A stretch of DNA of 64,000 nucleotides, from positions 1 through 64,000 of the forward strand of contig CAZKGR010000005.1 of NCBI GenBank assembly GCA_964552465.1, given 5' to 3'. Position numbers and translations under genes: made by a program. Every line of letters begins with the position of its first letter. Positions within the stretch are counted from its first letter, which is position 1. This DNA is from BMS3BBIN04 sp964552465. GTDB taxonomy: Bacteria; Electryoneota; Electryoneia; Electryoneales; Electryoneaceae. Of the stretch, positions 1-8,368 are shown piece by piece. The notes below the pieces were generated by a model. It was not told the DNA's origin, did no database searches, and saw only the letters and a program-made list of their open reading frames with translations.

Positions 1-237
1 CGCCCCCTTCGACACCTTCGCCTTCTTGCCGTCCCACGCGCGGTGGAGGGCGAGGAGCGCGCGGACGCTGTCGAGCACGGCCTCGGCCGAGGCCGCCGCG
101 GCCGTCTCGCCGTCGCGGACGAACAGGCACGGCGTGACGTAGCACGCCGCGATGCCGGCCGCGTCGTACGCCTCGAACGCCCGGCCGTACGCCGCGAAAA
201 AGGCCCGGAGGTCGCCGTCGGCCCCAACGCCGGTTTG
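1..237 (-). CDS. NTF2/SnoaL-like protein fragment, foreign to the rest of the contig
   Basis: Read on the minus strand, bases 240 to 1 form one open frame with a typical NTF2-like (SnoaL) start: DLRAFFAAYGRAFEAYDAAG, then ACYVTPCLFVRDGET and a helix ending in LHRAWDGKKAKV. Both ends are missing. It runs off the window at base 1, and no ATG or ribosome site exists before an in-frame stop near 244. The stretch is far richer in GC than anything downstream, with nearly every third codon base G or C, and the composition changes sharply near 233-240, exactly where the helicase reading begins on the other strand. The family is a small cone-shaped fold used by enzymes and ligand-binding proteins; no specific function can be assigned. 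I infer that it comes from another genome and was joined during assembly. Confidence 0.6.
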
Positions 238-3200
238 CAGCAATTACAACTTATACGCGATCACATCCGAATCCTCGCCTATCAACGAGATGAAATCCTG
301 CACAACTTGTTGGCGGTTTTCACAAAGGGGCGCCAGCAAAAAGTTGAAGCGCTGTGCCTGGTATTGATGCGCAACCCGCAATTGTTTGTTGCAGTTGAAC
401 GTGCAGAACAGAATGCTGACGCCGCCGAGGAATATCTCAGGCAATCTACCCAGTCGATCGCGATCCAATTCAACCAACAGGATTATCTGCAAAGCAGGGA
501 GATCAAGCATCACGAATGGTTGCAGGCGTTGGCGTGGGCGCGTCGGATTGTTGCCCCATTGTTGAGCAAGCGGGAAGAACCCCGGGCAGCTTTGTCGTTC
601 GATGATCTGGAACACACAGCACTCGCTTTCCTGCAAGCAAACTCCAGATCATCACATCACTTACGCACATCAATCAAAGCGCTTTTGGTCGACGAATTCC
701 AGGATACGTCGCTGCTACAGTGGCAAATTATCCGGGAGTTGGCGCTAAATGAACACGGCGACATTGAGGGGAGGAAGCTGTTTCTGGTTGGGGACGAAAA
801 ACAATCGATCTATTCGTTCCGTGATGCCAACGTAACTGTGCTACACCACGCTCAGTCCGAGCTGTGCGGACAAAATGGGCAGGTGGAAGAAGTGCGATTG
901 GCCGAGAACTTTCGCACACGACCTTCGCTGATGAGAACGCTGAATCCTATTCTCGACCGATTGTTGCGAATCAGCAGCTTTCGTGACTCGGCTTTTGTTG
1001 CACAGCCACAGGACATGGAGCCGGGTCGTGAGTTTGACAGGACGGGCGAGATTGAAACCGCGCTTGTGCTGGCCGGGCAACAGGCCGCGCCGATGGAGTA
1101 CGTTGTTGACTGGATTCGTCGGAATGTGGTACCAGAAGAGGGGTTACAGGGGGCGGGACCGCCCTCGGAATCGAGAAATTCTGATATTACAAACTCTGAG
1201 AAGGAGATATTCACATATAGAGATGTTGCTATCCTGTTGAAAACACGCACACGCTTGCCTGAACTGGAATTAGAGCTGCAGTTGGCTGGTATTCCATATT
1301 CTGTGAACGCAGGTCAAGGTTTTTTCACCCGTCCAGAGGTGCTTGATCTGATCAACCTTATTCATGCCTTTGCCGATCAGCGCGATCAACTAGCGCGTGT
1401 GGCGTTGTTGCGCAGTCCGATGTTCGGCTTGTCGGATTCGGCTGTGGCGGCACTATACATGAACCGCGATCTTGGCAGTGATCCTTGGCAACACTGGGTG
1501 AATACGGGCGAAGAACCGGAGCTATTTGAGTGCTTAGATGCCAGGGACAGGGCGGTATTGGATCGGGCGCGCCCGGTCTGGATGGAGTTACAGCGTCTTG
1601 CCGGTCTGACGGATGTTGTTGAATGGATTCGATTAGCGTTGGATCGCTCTGGGGCGTGGGGCGCCTATTCGGTTGGGCGTCGCGGAAGACAGGCGTTGGC
1701 GAATATTGCTCAGTTTCTCGAACTTGTGCGCGAATACACAATTGATCAAGGGCCGGGTTTGCGCGCGTTAGCAGATCGTCTCGAAGTCGAAATCGAGCGC
1801 GAGGACGGTGAAACCGATGCCGAAGCCGATGTTTCCGGCGGGAGTGGTGTGCAGATCATGACTATCCACTCAGCTAAGGGGTTGGAGTTTCCCGTCGTGA
1901 TTCTTGCATTGTCGGACACGCCTCAAAAGCTGGATCCTCGGCTGACCCGGGGAAACCTTGTTACGGAGGACAGTGATTTTCGCTCATTGACCGAGCCGCG
2001 TCTGTATGCGTTGGCCGAACCGTTCATAGACAAGAAGTGCGTGACGAACCTGCACGATGTTATGTACAGGTTCAGTTCACAGGAAGAGGAGTTAGCCGAA
2101 CAGCTGCGGCTTCTGTATGTGGCGGCAACTCGTGCGCGTGACCGTTTATTGGTAGTTACGCACGCAAAACGCAAAGCAGAGACAAAGAAGGGCGATCCGG
2201 CTTGTCTTGATCCAGGAAATCGGTCTGCAAGTGATTTATGGCTACAGGCTTGTGACCTTGATTTGGAGGGTCTGCATGAGCGGTGCGGCGAATCAAGCAC
2301 AGGCCTGGTTGGAGAACAGCCTGCGAACGATTTTCTGAAGACGGCTACAGATATGCGCTTCTCATGGTTTGAGGCTCGCGCGAGGGCGGATCATACACAA
2401 GCCAAGCGTGTTATGCACCTGCCCGTCGAACCGCCCGAGCCTGACGAGGGCGCTGATCCGGGCGTAAGGCTGGCAGTCTCTCGGAAGAGTGTGACCTTGC
2501 AATTACCGTTGGAAGCGTTCGCGGCGTGGATTGCTAATCCCAGTCAGAAGAACCTGGACATCTTGTTGCACTTGGGCGCGGGCGACGACGATGCAAAATC
2601 CTCGTTTACGGGCGGGAACGGCCAGAACGATGCGTTCGCCGACGCCTCGGACGAATCCAACGCGCAGGCGAATAACAGCGATTACCCTCAGCTGCCACGT
2701 TTGAGCGGAACTCTGTTTCACAATACTGTGCAGCGATTTGGGCCGGGCGTCGATTGGGCGACGGCAAAATCCTGGTTGTATGAACAGTGTGCGTCAATTA
2801 CAAGCGACGCACACCTTCAGCGCGCGATGGTGGATCGGTTGAAAACGTTGGTGGGCGCGGGTTCTGCGCACGAATGGGGCTTGTCAACAGGTGCCCAGCG
2901 CGAGCTTCCGGTGATGTTGAAATTGGGCGCTGTTACACTGCGTGGTCGAATTGATCTGGCATGGCAGGAGGGCGAAACGGCGGTCGCGCTGGACCTGAAA
3001 ACGAACGACGTACCGGCCAAAAAAACGGACGAGTTGACGAAACGTCACGGTTATGATCATCAGGCGAAACTGTATGCGATGGCGTATGCGTCTTCCTTGG
3101 GCGTAAACATCGCCGAAGGCCGTTTGCTATTTCTTCCGTCGCTGGCAGAAAAGCACTTTGATTTGGGGGTGGATGCAGAACAGTATTATCGTTCCCGAGC

Positions 3201-3264
3201 GGCCGAATTGGTTAGCTTAGTTGAGCAAAATCACCACTCTACATATTCACACGAGAGCATATAG
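238..3264 (+). CDS. AddA/RecB-type UvrD helicase-nuclease, 5' truncated
   Basis: This is a DNA double-strand-break repair helicase-nuclease of the AddA/RecB type. Visible superfamily 1 motifs are LLVDEFQDTS (motif II, about 690-720), LVGDEKQSIYSFRDA (III, about 785-825), MTIHSAKGLEFPVVIL (V, about 1858-1905) and LLYVAATRARDRLL (VI, about 2110-2150). The last 190 residues form a PD-(D/E)XK nuclease: a GTLFHNTVQRFG helix, RGRIDLAW followed by ALDLKT, and HQAKLYAMAY. The Walker A motif and the first few hundred residues are missing because the contig joins unrelated sequence near 238, so no start codon can be given. In this family such a protein works with an AddB-like partner, usually the neighbouring gene, which would lie upstream of this window. 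It ends 12 bases from the convergent gene at 3277. Confidence 0.88.
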   Translation, partial: QQLQLIRDHIRILAYQRDEILHNLLAVFTKGRQQKVEALCLVLMRNPQLFVAVERAEQNADAAEEYLRQSTQSIAIQFNQQDYLQSREIKHHEWLQALAWARRIVAPLLSKREEPRAALSFDDLEHTALAFLQANSRSSHHLRTSIKALLVDEFQDTSLLQWQIIRELALNEHGDIEGRKLFLVGDEKQSIYSFRDANVTVLHHAQSELCGQNGQVEEVRLAENFRTRPSLMRTLNPILDRLLRISSFRDSAFVAQPQDMEPGREFDRTGEIETALVLAGQQAAPMEYVVDWIRRNVVPEEGLQGAGPPSESRNSDITNSEKEIFTYRDVAILLKTRTRLPELELELQLAGIPYSVNAGQGFFTRPEVLDLINLIHAFADQRDQLARVALLRSPMFGLSDSAVAALYMNRDLGSDPWQHWVNTGEEPELFECLDARDRAVLDRARPVWMELQRLAGLTDVVEWIRLALDRSGAWGAYSVGRRGRQALANIAQFLELVREYTIDQGPGLRALADRLEVEIEREDGETDAEADVSGGSGVQIMTIHSAKGLEFPVVILALSDTPQKLDPRLTRGNLVTEDSDFRSLTEPRLYALAEPFIDKKCVTNLHDVMYRFSSQEEELAEQLRLLYVAATRARDRLLVVTHAKRKAETKKGDPACLDPGNRSASDLWLQACDLDLEGLHERCGESSTGLVGEQPANDFLKTATDMRFSWFEARARADHTQAKRVMHLPVEPPEPDEGADPGVRLAVSRKSVTLQLPLEAFAAWIANPSQKNLDILLHLGAGDDDAKSSFTGGNGQNDAFADASDESNAQANNSDYPQLPRLSGTLFHNTVQRFGPGVDWATAKSWLYEQCASITSDAHLQRAMVDRLKTLVGAGSAHEWGLSTGAQRELPVMLKLGAVTLRGRIDLAWQEGETAVALDLKTNDVPAKKTDELTKRHGYDHQAKLYAMAYASSLGVNIAEGRLLFLPSLAEKHFDLGVDAEQYYRSRAAELVSLVEQNHHSTYSHESI

Positions 3265-3276
3265 CAGCCCACATCC

Positions 3277-4896
3277 TTATGGAACGAAGAAGCCTTTGTC
3301 GGTGACGCGTCCGAGTTCTCCGGCCTCAATTCGCAGTGTAAGCGCGGGCGAAAACCGATAGCGATCACCCCCCAGGTTCGCCTGTAATCCCAGCATGACA
3401 GCTTCGACGACATCCAGTCCGATCTCGTCTGCGATTCCGAACGGTCCCTGATTCATTCCAAACGCACGCTTCAGAGCTGTATCCACATCGGCCGGGGAGG
3501 AGAACAGGCGGTCGTGCAGCAGCCAGGCGGAGATGTTGACGAGATTGGCAAACATACGTGCGCTGATCCCGCCGGGTTCGTCGGCGACTTGGATCGGCTG
3601 TAGTCCAAGACCGTACGCAAGGCCCATTGCTTTTGCCAGGTCAGAAGGCGAGGAATTGCGCGGCAGCGCCAGCTCGACCGCTAAAGATTCACCGAGTGGT
3701 GGCAGTCCACCAAACCCAACGGCTGTATAGGCTTCCGGCACCGGCTGGACCGTGATTGTAGAGGGCAGGTTCAACGTATGTACCCACACCTGCGCGCTTT
3801 TAGCGAGTGTCGGAACGATCAGGTTGATGATCTGTTGTCGTTCGTCTGGTGGTCCGAGCAGTACCTCGAGCACGAGATCGTACGGTCCCTGATCGCGAAT
3901 TGTCCGCAGCCCGTCTTCGGTAACTGACCCGCTGTCCCATATTTCCCACGCGATGGTACGCGTTTTTCCCTTGCTGATCGTATATATCCGCTCTTTCCAG
4001 GCCTGGGCCAGGTGCGGCGTTCCAACTATCAACACTGATTCCGGACGCTTGATGAAATTTTCGGGAACAGTCGGTTCATCCGGAGCGGCGGTCAGCAGCG
4101 ACCAGAAGTCCGAACTGGATGGTGGATAGGCGTCATGGTTAGGGCGGAAACGCCCGTCGCCGAAGGTCGCTTGCGCCATTTCTCCTATTTCAAGCCACGA
4201 CACTTCTGGATCACGCGCCAAGATCTCTTCGAAGATACCGTCTTCACGCCCCAGCACTTCGGCTGTCAGGCGGTTGATCCAAGCCGGGTTGGCAGACGCG
4301 GTTCTCATGAGCGACCACGCTTCGTTTTCAATGACGGAACGGCACCGCATTGCCGCACCACCGGGAACATCAAGCCAGATGTTTGAGAAGGGTATGTGCA
4401 GATCCTGCAAGTGATTGACGAATCCGCGCATTAATCCCTGGTTAGTATTCAGGGCGCCTACAAGTTCTAGGTTGACCAGTCCTTCCTCGCGGAAAACGGG
4501 TCGCACACCGATAATTCGCTCCGGACTATCCTGATTCTGGAGGTTGTGTTGCGACATTGGCTGCACGCCGAGCAAAATCACCTGCACGCGTGCATTTTGT
4601 ATGGCTTCGCGCCCGATAACGAATTCTTCATCCAGTAGCAAATCGCCGGGTTCAGAGTAGTCGATCCACGCAACATCGGGTTCGGTGGAGTGGCCGTTGC
4701 CGTCGTCTTCGTCTACCAGCGTATAGAATCGTTCGAGCGGGCTGAACTCGCCTTCCTCAAACATATCTTCGAGTTCGGCGGATTCGATTTCTACGATCAA
4801 GCGGCCTTTGAAATCGTCGCTGCTGTACATATCGCGAAGCGTCGCCCACAGAGTAGGGGTGAGAGTGGGCACATAGATTAGAAGCGGTTCTGCCAT
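3277..4896 (-). CDS. double-module 3-hydroxyacyl-CoA dehydrogenase-like protein, probably inactive
   Basis: This 539-residue protein looks like two 3-hydroxyacyl-CoA dehydrogenase modules in tandem. The C-terminal half of module 2 is clearest: VADEPGGISARMFANLVNIS, then a DVDTALKRAFGMNQGPFGIADEIGLD helix and a terminal LGRVTDKGFF, all hallmarks of the 3HCDH C-terminal domain. Module 1 has the equivalent PERIIGVRPVF and LDVPGGAAMR. In active enzymes the first of these segments reads like GMHFFNP and carries the catalytic histidine; here both copies lack it (GVRPVF and GFGGLPP). No GxGxxG dinucleotide motif is evident at the N terminus either. I therefore infer a degenerate or repurposed protein. 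The start is supported by GGAGG about 9 bases upstream of the ATG. A hairpin terminator separates it from the upstream gene. Confidence 0.7.
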   Translation of the reverse strand: MAEPLLIYVPTLTPTLWATLRDMYSSDDFKGRLIVEIESAELEDMFEEGEFSPLERFYTLVDEDDGNGHSTEPDVAWIDYSEPGDLLLDEEFVIGREAIQNARVQVILLGVQPMSQHNLQNQDSPERIIGVRPVFREEGLVNLELVGALNTNQGLMRGFVNHLQDLHIPFSNIWLDVPGGAAMRCRSVIENEAWSLMRTASANPAWINRLTAEVLGREDGIFEEILARDPEVSWLEIGEMAQATFGDGRFRPNHDAYPPSSSDFWSLLTAAPDEPTVPENFIKRPESVLIVGTPHLAQAWKERIYTISKGKTRTIAWEIWDSGSVTEDGLRTIRDQGPYDLVLEVLLGPPDERQQIINLIVPTLAKSAQVWVHTLNLPSTITVQPVPEAYTAVGFGGLPPLGESLAVELALPRNSSPSDLAKAMGLAYGLGLQPIQVADEPGGISARMFANLVNISAWLLHDRLFSSPADVDTALKRAFGMNQGPFGIADEIGLDVVEAVMLGLQANLGGDRYRFSPALTLRIEAGELGRVTDKGFFVP

Positions 4897-4913
4897 ATGA
4901 CATGCCTCCAGAC

Positions 4914-4946
4914 GGAAAAACGCGGCGGGATAAAAACCCCACCGCG
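4914..4946 (-). terminator. Rho-independent terminator after the SRPBCC gene
   Basis: On the minus strand this reads CGCGGTGGGG, loop TTTTTAT, CCCGCCGCG, then TTTTT. It is a strong GC stem with one or two imperfect pairs followed by a T run. It lies about 65 bases after the stop of the gene ending at 5011 and just before the ribosome site of the gene starting at 4896, so the two are probably separate transcripts. Confidence 0.75.
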
Positions 4947-5010
4947 TGAAGGTACAGTATAATCACGGTCCGGCAAGCCAACTGAACGGCGCGCCCGGAG
5001 CCGTGGGGTA

Positions 5011-5928
5011 TTACTTACCCGCTTCCTGGTACTCTTCGATAAGGATCGAGAGGAAGATCGGGTGACGACGCGTTTCGAGAAAACGCTTGAGGTCGTTCAT
5101 CACCGCAGCCCAGCCGTCGTAATCGCTACGTGTTGACAGAACTACCGGTTCGGTGAAGGCGCCCTCGGTCAAAGAGACGCGGGTACCGTTACCCTCATCC
5201 TTGAGCTCCCAGCACACCACCAGGTTCGGGTCTTCGTCTGCGACTTCACGCCATCCGAACGCGAACTTGACATTCTCTTCGACTTCCACGACGGGCAGCT
5301 TATCCCAACCGAGGTCGAGCACGCCTTCTTCTTTCAGCTCGATGGTTTTGACTTGCGGAGCGAAGAAGCCGCGGATGCCGTCCACGGTGGTCAAGGTGTC
5401 ATACACCTCTTCACGTTTGGCGGTGGTCCAGAAATCGAGACGGAAGTCTTTGCCGCGTTTATGTGTAAACTCGGGACGCACCCATGCGGACGCGCCTTCC
5501 ATATGGAACACGAAACCGTTCAGCAGCAACGTCCACAGGTTACGCAGGTCATCGTCGGAGAGATCGTCTTCGTTGTAGATATGGTCTACATCCAGACGGC
5601 ACGTGGTATCATCCATCTTGGTGATGCGGAAGCGGACTTCGGTGTCCACGATATCGCCTTCGCGGTGACGGACCGGCCATGCGAAATGAAGGATCATTTC
5701 TTTCGGGTCCATCTCGAGCACCTTCTGCTCCGGACGTTCGTCGTACTTGAGGAACGGTAGGTGTTTTCCACCGAATGACATCGCCTTGTTTTCGACGTCG
5801 ACGTTTACCTGCTGTGCGAACCAGATCTGGAGCTCGCGTGTGTCGCTGATGGCGCGCCATGCAACTTTCGCCGGGACGCGAACGTCTACCGCGACCGAAG
5901 CGCGCTTTTTGTTGGTTTCCGTGGCCAT
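5011..5928 (-). CDS. tandem SRPBCC (AHSA1/START-like) domain protein
   Basis: The 305-residue protein has two SRPBCC-fold (AHSA1-type) domains in tandem. The first begins VDVRVPAKVAWRAISDTREL near residue 13. The second begins at about residue 160 with a similar TTAKREEVYDTLTTVDGIRGFF and ends in SLTEGAF and a long C-terminal helix. The family forms a deep hydrophobic pocket for lipids or other small hydrophobic ligands, or acts as an Hsp90 co-chaperone-like module. No catalytic motif or signal peptide is visible, so it is likely a cytoplasmic ligand-binding protein of unknown ligand. The ATG at 5928 has a weak AAGGG upstream. It is probably monocistronic, ending at the hairpin at 4914-4946. 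Confidence 0.75.
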   Translation of the reverse strand: MATETNKKRASVAVDVRVPAKVAWRAISDTRELQIWFAQQVNVDVENKAMSFGGKHLPFLKYDERPEQKVLEMDPKEMILHFAWPVRHREGDIVDTEVRFRITKMDDTTCRLDVDHIYNEDDLSDDDLRNLWTLLLNGFVFHMEGASAWVRPEFTHKRGKDFRLDFWTTAKREEVYDTLTTVDGIRGFFAPQVKTIELKEEGVLDLGWDKLPVVEVEENVKFAFGWREVADEDPNLVVCWELKDEGNGTRVSLTEGAFTEPVVLSTRSDYDGWAAVMNDLKRFLETRRHPIFLSILIEEYQEAGK

Positions 5929-6323
5929 GAATTACCCTTGGTCTTCTGTCGGCGAAATGTCCGCCGGGCTTAGTGTTAAGCGTTGTCTGTTGTAACAAAG
6001 GCCGGGCTCGCGAGGTAGCAAATGGGCGTACCTCACCCCGACCACTCTGGGTTCCAGAACAAATCTCTGGGGGAGCGTAAAAATAGGGGCTGACTCAGTG
6101 GTTCACAACCCCCACAAGGCGTGCCTCTCGCGAACGGCCACGGGGGTGGCCCGGGCCGTCCTGCAACCTAGGTGTCTATTACACATGCCCACGACATTCA
6201 TGTCGTGGATGGTTGCCAGATGCAGAAGAGACGGTGCCCGTGGTAATCCGCGAAGCGGTTACCGCGGATTGGCTGAGATCAACACGGGCAATAATGAGCG
6301 ATGGCCTGTGGTGCAGACGATCT
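5929..6323. repeat. intergenic stretch with two palindromic elements
   Basis: There is no gene here. Two hairpin elements are visible. 6189-6208 is CCACGACAT-TC-ATGTCGTGG, a perfect 9 bp stem preceded by ATGC; its twins are at 8269 and 19449. 6235-6290 is a nested structure with TGCCCGTG outside pairing with CACGGGCA, and AATCCGCG with CGCGGATT inside. Related AATCCG...CGCGGAT structures recur near 32040 and 33512. See the findings for the family view. Confidence 0.7.
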
Positions 6324-8075
6324 CTACGAACCGTGGTCAGCGGACTGCGACTCTGTAGGTTTCTTCCAGAACGGGCGGCGGTGCAGCCGTTCACGGATCG
6401 CGGCAGACGGCTTCCAGTCGGGATCACGCGCTTCGAACGCCACTGCCCATGCCGCACCGATCAGCAGCATCGCTGCTGCACGTACGGATGGATCGTCCAA
6501 CGCAAAGGCCGACATACCATGCAGTACGGCGGCGAAAATGACGCCAGAGAGGGCAAAACCTTCCAGAGATTCCCGGGCGAGCAAGCCGATGTTCAGCCCG
6601 AGAATCAGGATCACGCTTGCCGCCAGCCCGACCCAGCCCCCGGCAACGGTGATTTCGAGGAACAAGTTGCGCGAATTGTAGCCGAGCAACGATTCACTGG
6701 CTCCCGGTCCGAGCCCAAACCACGGACGCGCGTCAAGCAGCACGTAGACGTCTCGCCAAACATCAGTCATGGACGGCGGTAACAGCCCGGCGCCACGGTT
6801 AAGCGCGTCGTTTGCGGCACGGACATATTTCTCCGAACGGACATGCATTAAACGTCCGAGCCGGTTTCGCTCGCCGGGCAGGTCTGATTGAAACAATAAC
6901 AAGTACGGCGAGCCGTGATACTGGCTGACCAGGCCGCCCGGACCTTTCAGATCGAGCACGATGAAGCCAGACTCCTCGTGACTTCGAAACGGTAACGTGA
7001 CCGAAACCTCTTCGCCGGGCGCAACGTGGTGCTTGATCGTTTTCGATACCCAGCCGCCGCGCATCAAACGGATTGGCTCGCTATCGTTCAGCGTTTCCGG
7101 GTAAAGCACGTGGTAGCCGGTTTCAAAGCCCGATTGCCACGCCACCGGGCCGGGATTGATCAGGGTAACCGCCAGCGAATCTTCGTTGACACTCTCCAGC
7201 GTTGTCAACGCCTGCACCGTGAACCCTACGGGTTCCTGATATGGCCCCCACCGTGCACGAAAAGCAGGGTTCATGATCGCGATCAGAACGCCAAGCAGCA
7301 GCGGCACGGAAATTCCACGCAGATTCCGGCGGACGCCAGCATGCGTGGCCATTACAACCAACACCCCTGCGAGCGCAGCGATTGGCGCTCCGAACGACAG
7401 GGTTAGCAGCGTCGCCAGCCAGAAGATGCCAACCAGCAGCAAAACGACATCACGCTTCTTCCCGCGCAGGCTTATTGCAGCTCCTGTGAGCAGGGGAATC
7501 ATCGCCGCGCACAACCACGCCAAGGCCTCTGCGTGACGTAACGGGCCGGTTAAACGTAAGAGCAATTGCCAGGTTTCTGGCGAATCATGGAATATGGCGG
7601 TGAGGTTTTCCAGCGCTCGCACGCGGAACAGTTCGCCAAATCCGAGCGTGACAGCTATCAGAGATGACAGAACTAAGGACGTGTACAAGCCGAGCCGTTC
7701 GGTCGGGTGCCCGGCGAACAAAACAGCAACACCGGTAATGAGCAGAAGGGGCTCCCATAGGGCGGCGACCGCGAGCACCGGGTCGCGTCCACGAGTGATC
7801 GCGCCAAGTCCGGAGAGCAAGCAGATGGCGAGCACAGCGGGCAACATCCAGCGCCCGTAAAGCCGTTTTGAGCCACCGGACGTAGCGCTTGCAATGGCGA
7901 ACAGCGGAATGATAAGCCCGAGCAAACTGGCGACCGGAAGCACGCGTCCGGTGGTTAGCGGGATGCTGTCCAGCCGTCCAACGAACGGCATTGTCAGGGC
8001 GAGGATCAGCACCAGGCCGCGCCCGATCTGCCCCCACGGATCAGCTATCCACATTTTTCGCGAGTCTTTGCTCAT
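6324..8075 (-). CDS. O-antigen ligase/polymerase-like membrane protein with extracytoplasmic insert
   Basis: This 583-residue polytopic inner-membrane protein resembles the O-antigen ligase (WaaL/Wzy) family, which joins or polymerises lipid-linked glycans in the periplasm. The family mark is DVWRDVYVLLDARPWFGLGPGAS (about residues 440-462), the usual tryptophan-containing helix followed by P-x-x-G-x-G, then NLFLEITVAGGWVGLAASVILILGL. About ten hydrophobic segments are present. Between about 275 and 400 is a non-membrane, beta-rich insert (NPGPVAWQSG, VAPGEEVSVTLPFRS, FIVLDLKGPGG) resembling an Ig-like domain, unusually large for this loop. No sugar transferases or flippase genes lie nearby, so ligase and polymerase roles cannot be told apart. 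The start has no strong ribosome site; a slightly different start is possible. Confidence 0.75.
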   Translation of the reverse strand: MSKDSRKMWIADPWGQIGRGLVLILALTMPFVGRLDSIPLTTGRVLPVASLLGLIIPLFAIASATSGGSKRLYGRWMLPAVLAICLLSGLGAITRGRDPVLAVAALWEPLLLITGVAVLFAGHPTERLGLYTSLVLSSLIAVTLGFGELFRVRALENLTAIFHDSPETWQLLLRLTGPLRHAEALAWLCAAMIPLLTGAAISLRGKKRDVVLLLVGIFWLATLLTLSFGAPIAALAGVLVVMATHAGVRRNLRGISVPLLLGVLIAIMNPAFRARWGPYQEPVGFTVQALTTLESVNEDSLAVTLINPGPVAWQSGFETGYHVLYPETLNDSEPIRLMRGGWVSKTIKHHVAPGEEVSVTLPFRSHEESGFIVLDLKGPGGLVSQYHGSPYLLLFQSDLPGERNRLGRLMHVRSEKYVRAANDALNRGAGLLPPSMTDVWRDVYVLLDARPWFGLGPGASESLLGYNSRNLFLEITVAGGWVGLAASVILILGLNIGLLARESLEGFALSGVIFAAVLHGMSAFALDDPSVRAAAMLLIGAAWAVAFEARDPDWKPSAAIRERLHRRPFWKKPTESQSADHGS

Positions 8076-8368
8076 ACATATTTGACGCAGAACCGGGAAA
8101 ATAGATCCAGCGCGGCATCTCCAATTTAATAATGTGCTGAAAGGAACTGGCGTCAGACAAAGTATCGGGGCAGAGGTGTAAGAACAAGGCTTGCCGTTGA
8201 GATAGGGAAAGCCGTACGTTCATTCACCTCTCGGCGGGGAGAGTTGTGAGGTATGGGGAAGAACATGCCCACGACATTTATGTCGTGGATGATCTGAACT
8301 CATGATTTTGGGATGATCCCAGACATAAATGTCTGGGGCATATTATATGAGAGGGCGCTCGAAATCTG
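8076..8368. repeat. intergenic stretch with double-hairpin element (8265-8341)
   Basis: This divergent intergenic region must hold the promoters of both flanking genes, but none is obvious. 8269-8288 is CCACGACAT-TT-ATGTCGTGG and 8319-8336 is CCAGACAT-AA-ATGTCTGG. The pair is bracketed by inverted ATGCCC (8265-8270) and GGGCAT (8336-8341), so the whole element is also an inverted repeat. The two stems differ at one pair but share the same frame. Confidence 0.75.

Noticed and set aside
8076..8368. Riboswitch or tRNA in intergenic gaps
   Set aside because: The gaps were read for cloverleaf ends and known riboswitch cores; only simple hairpins were seen here and in the other gaps.
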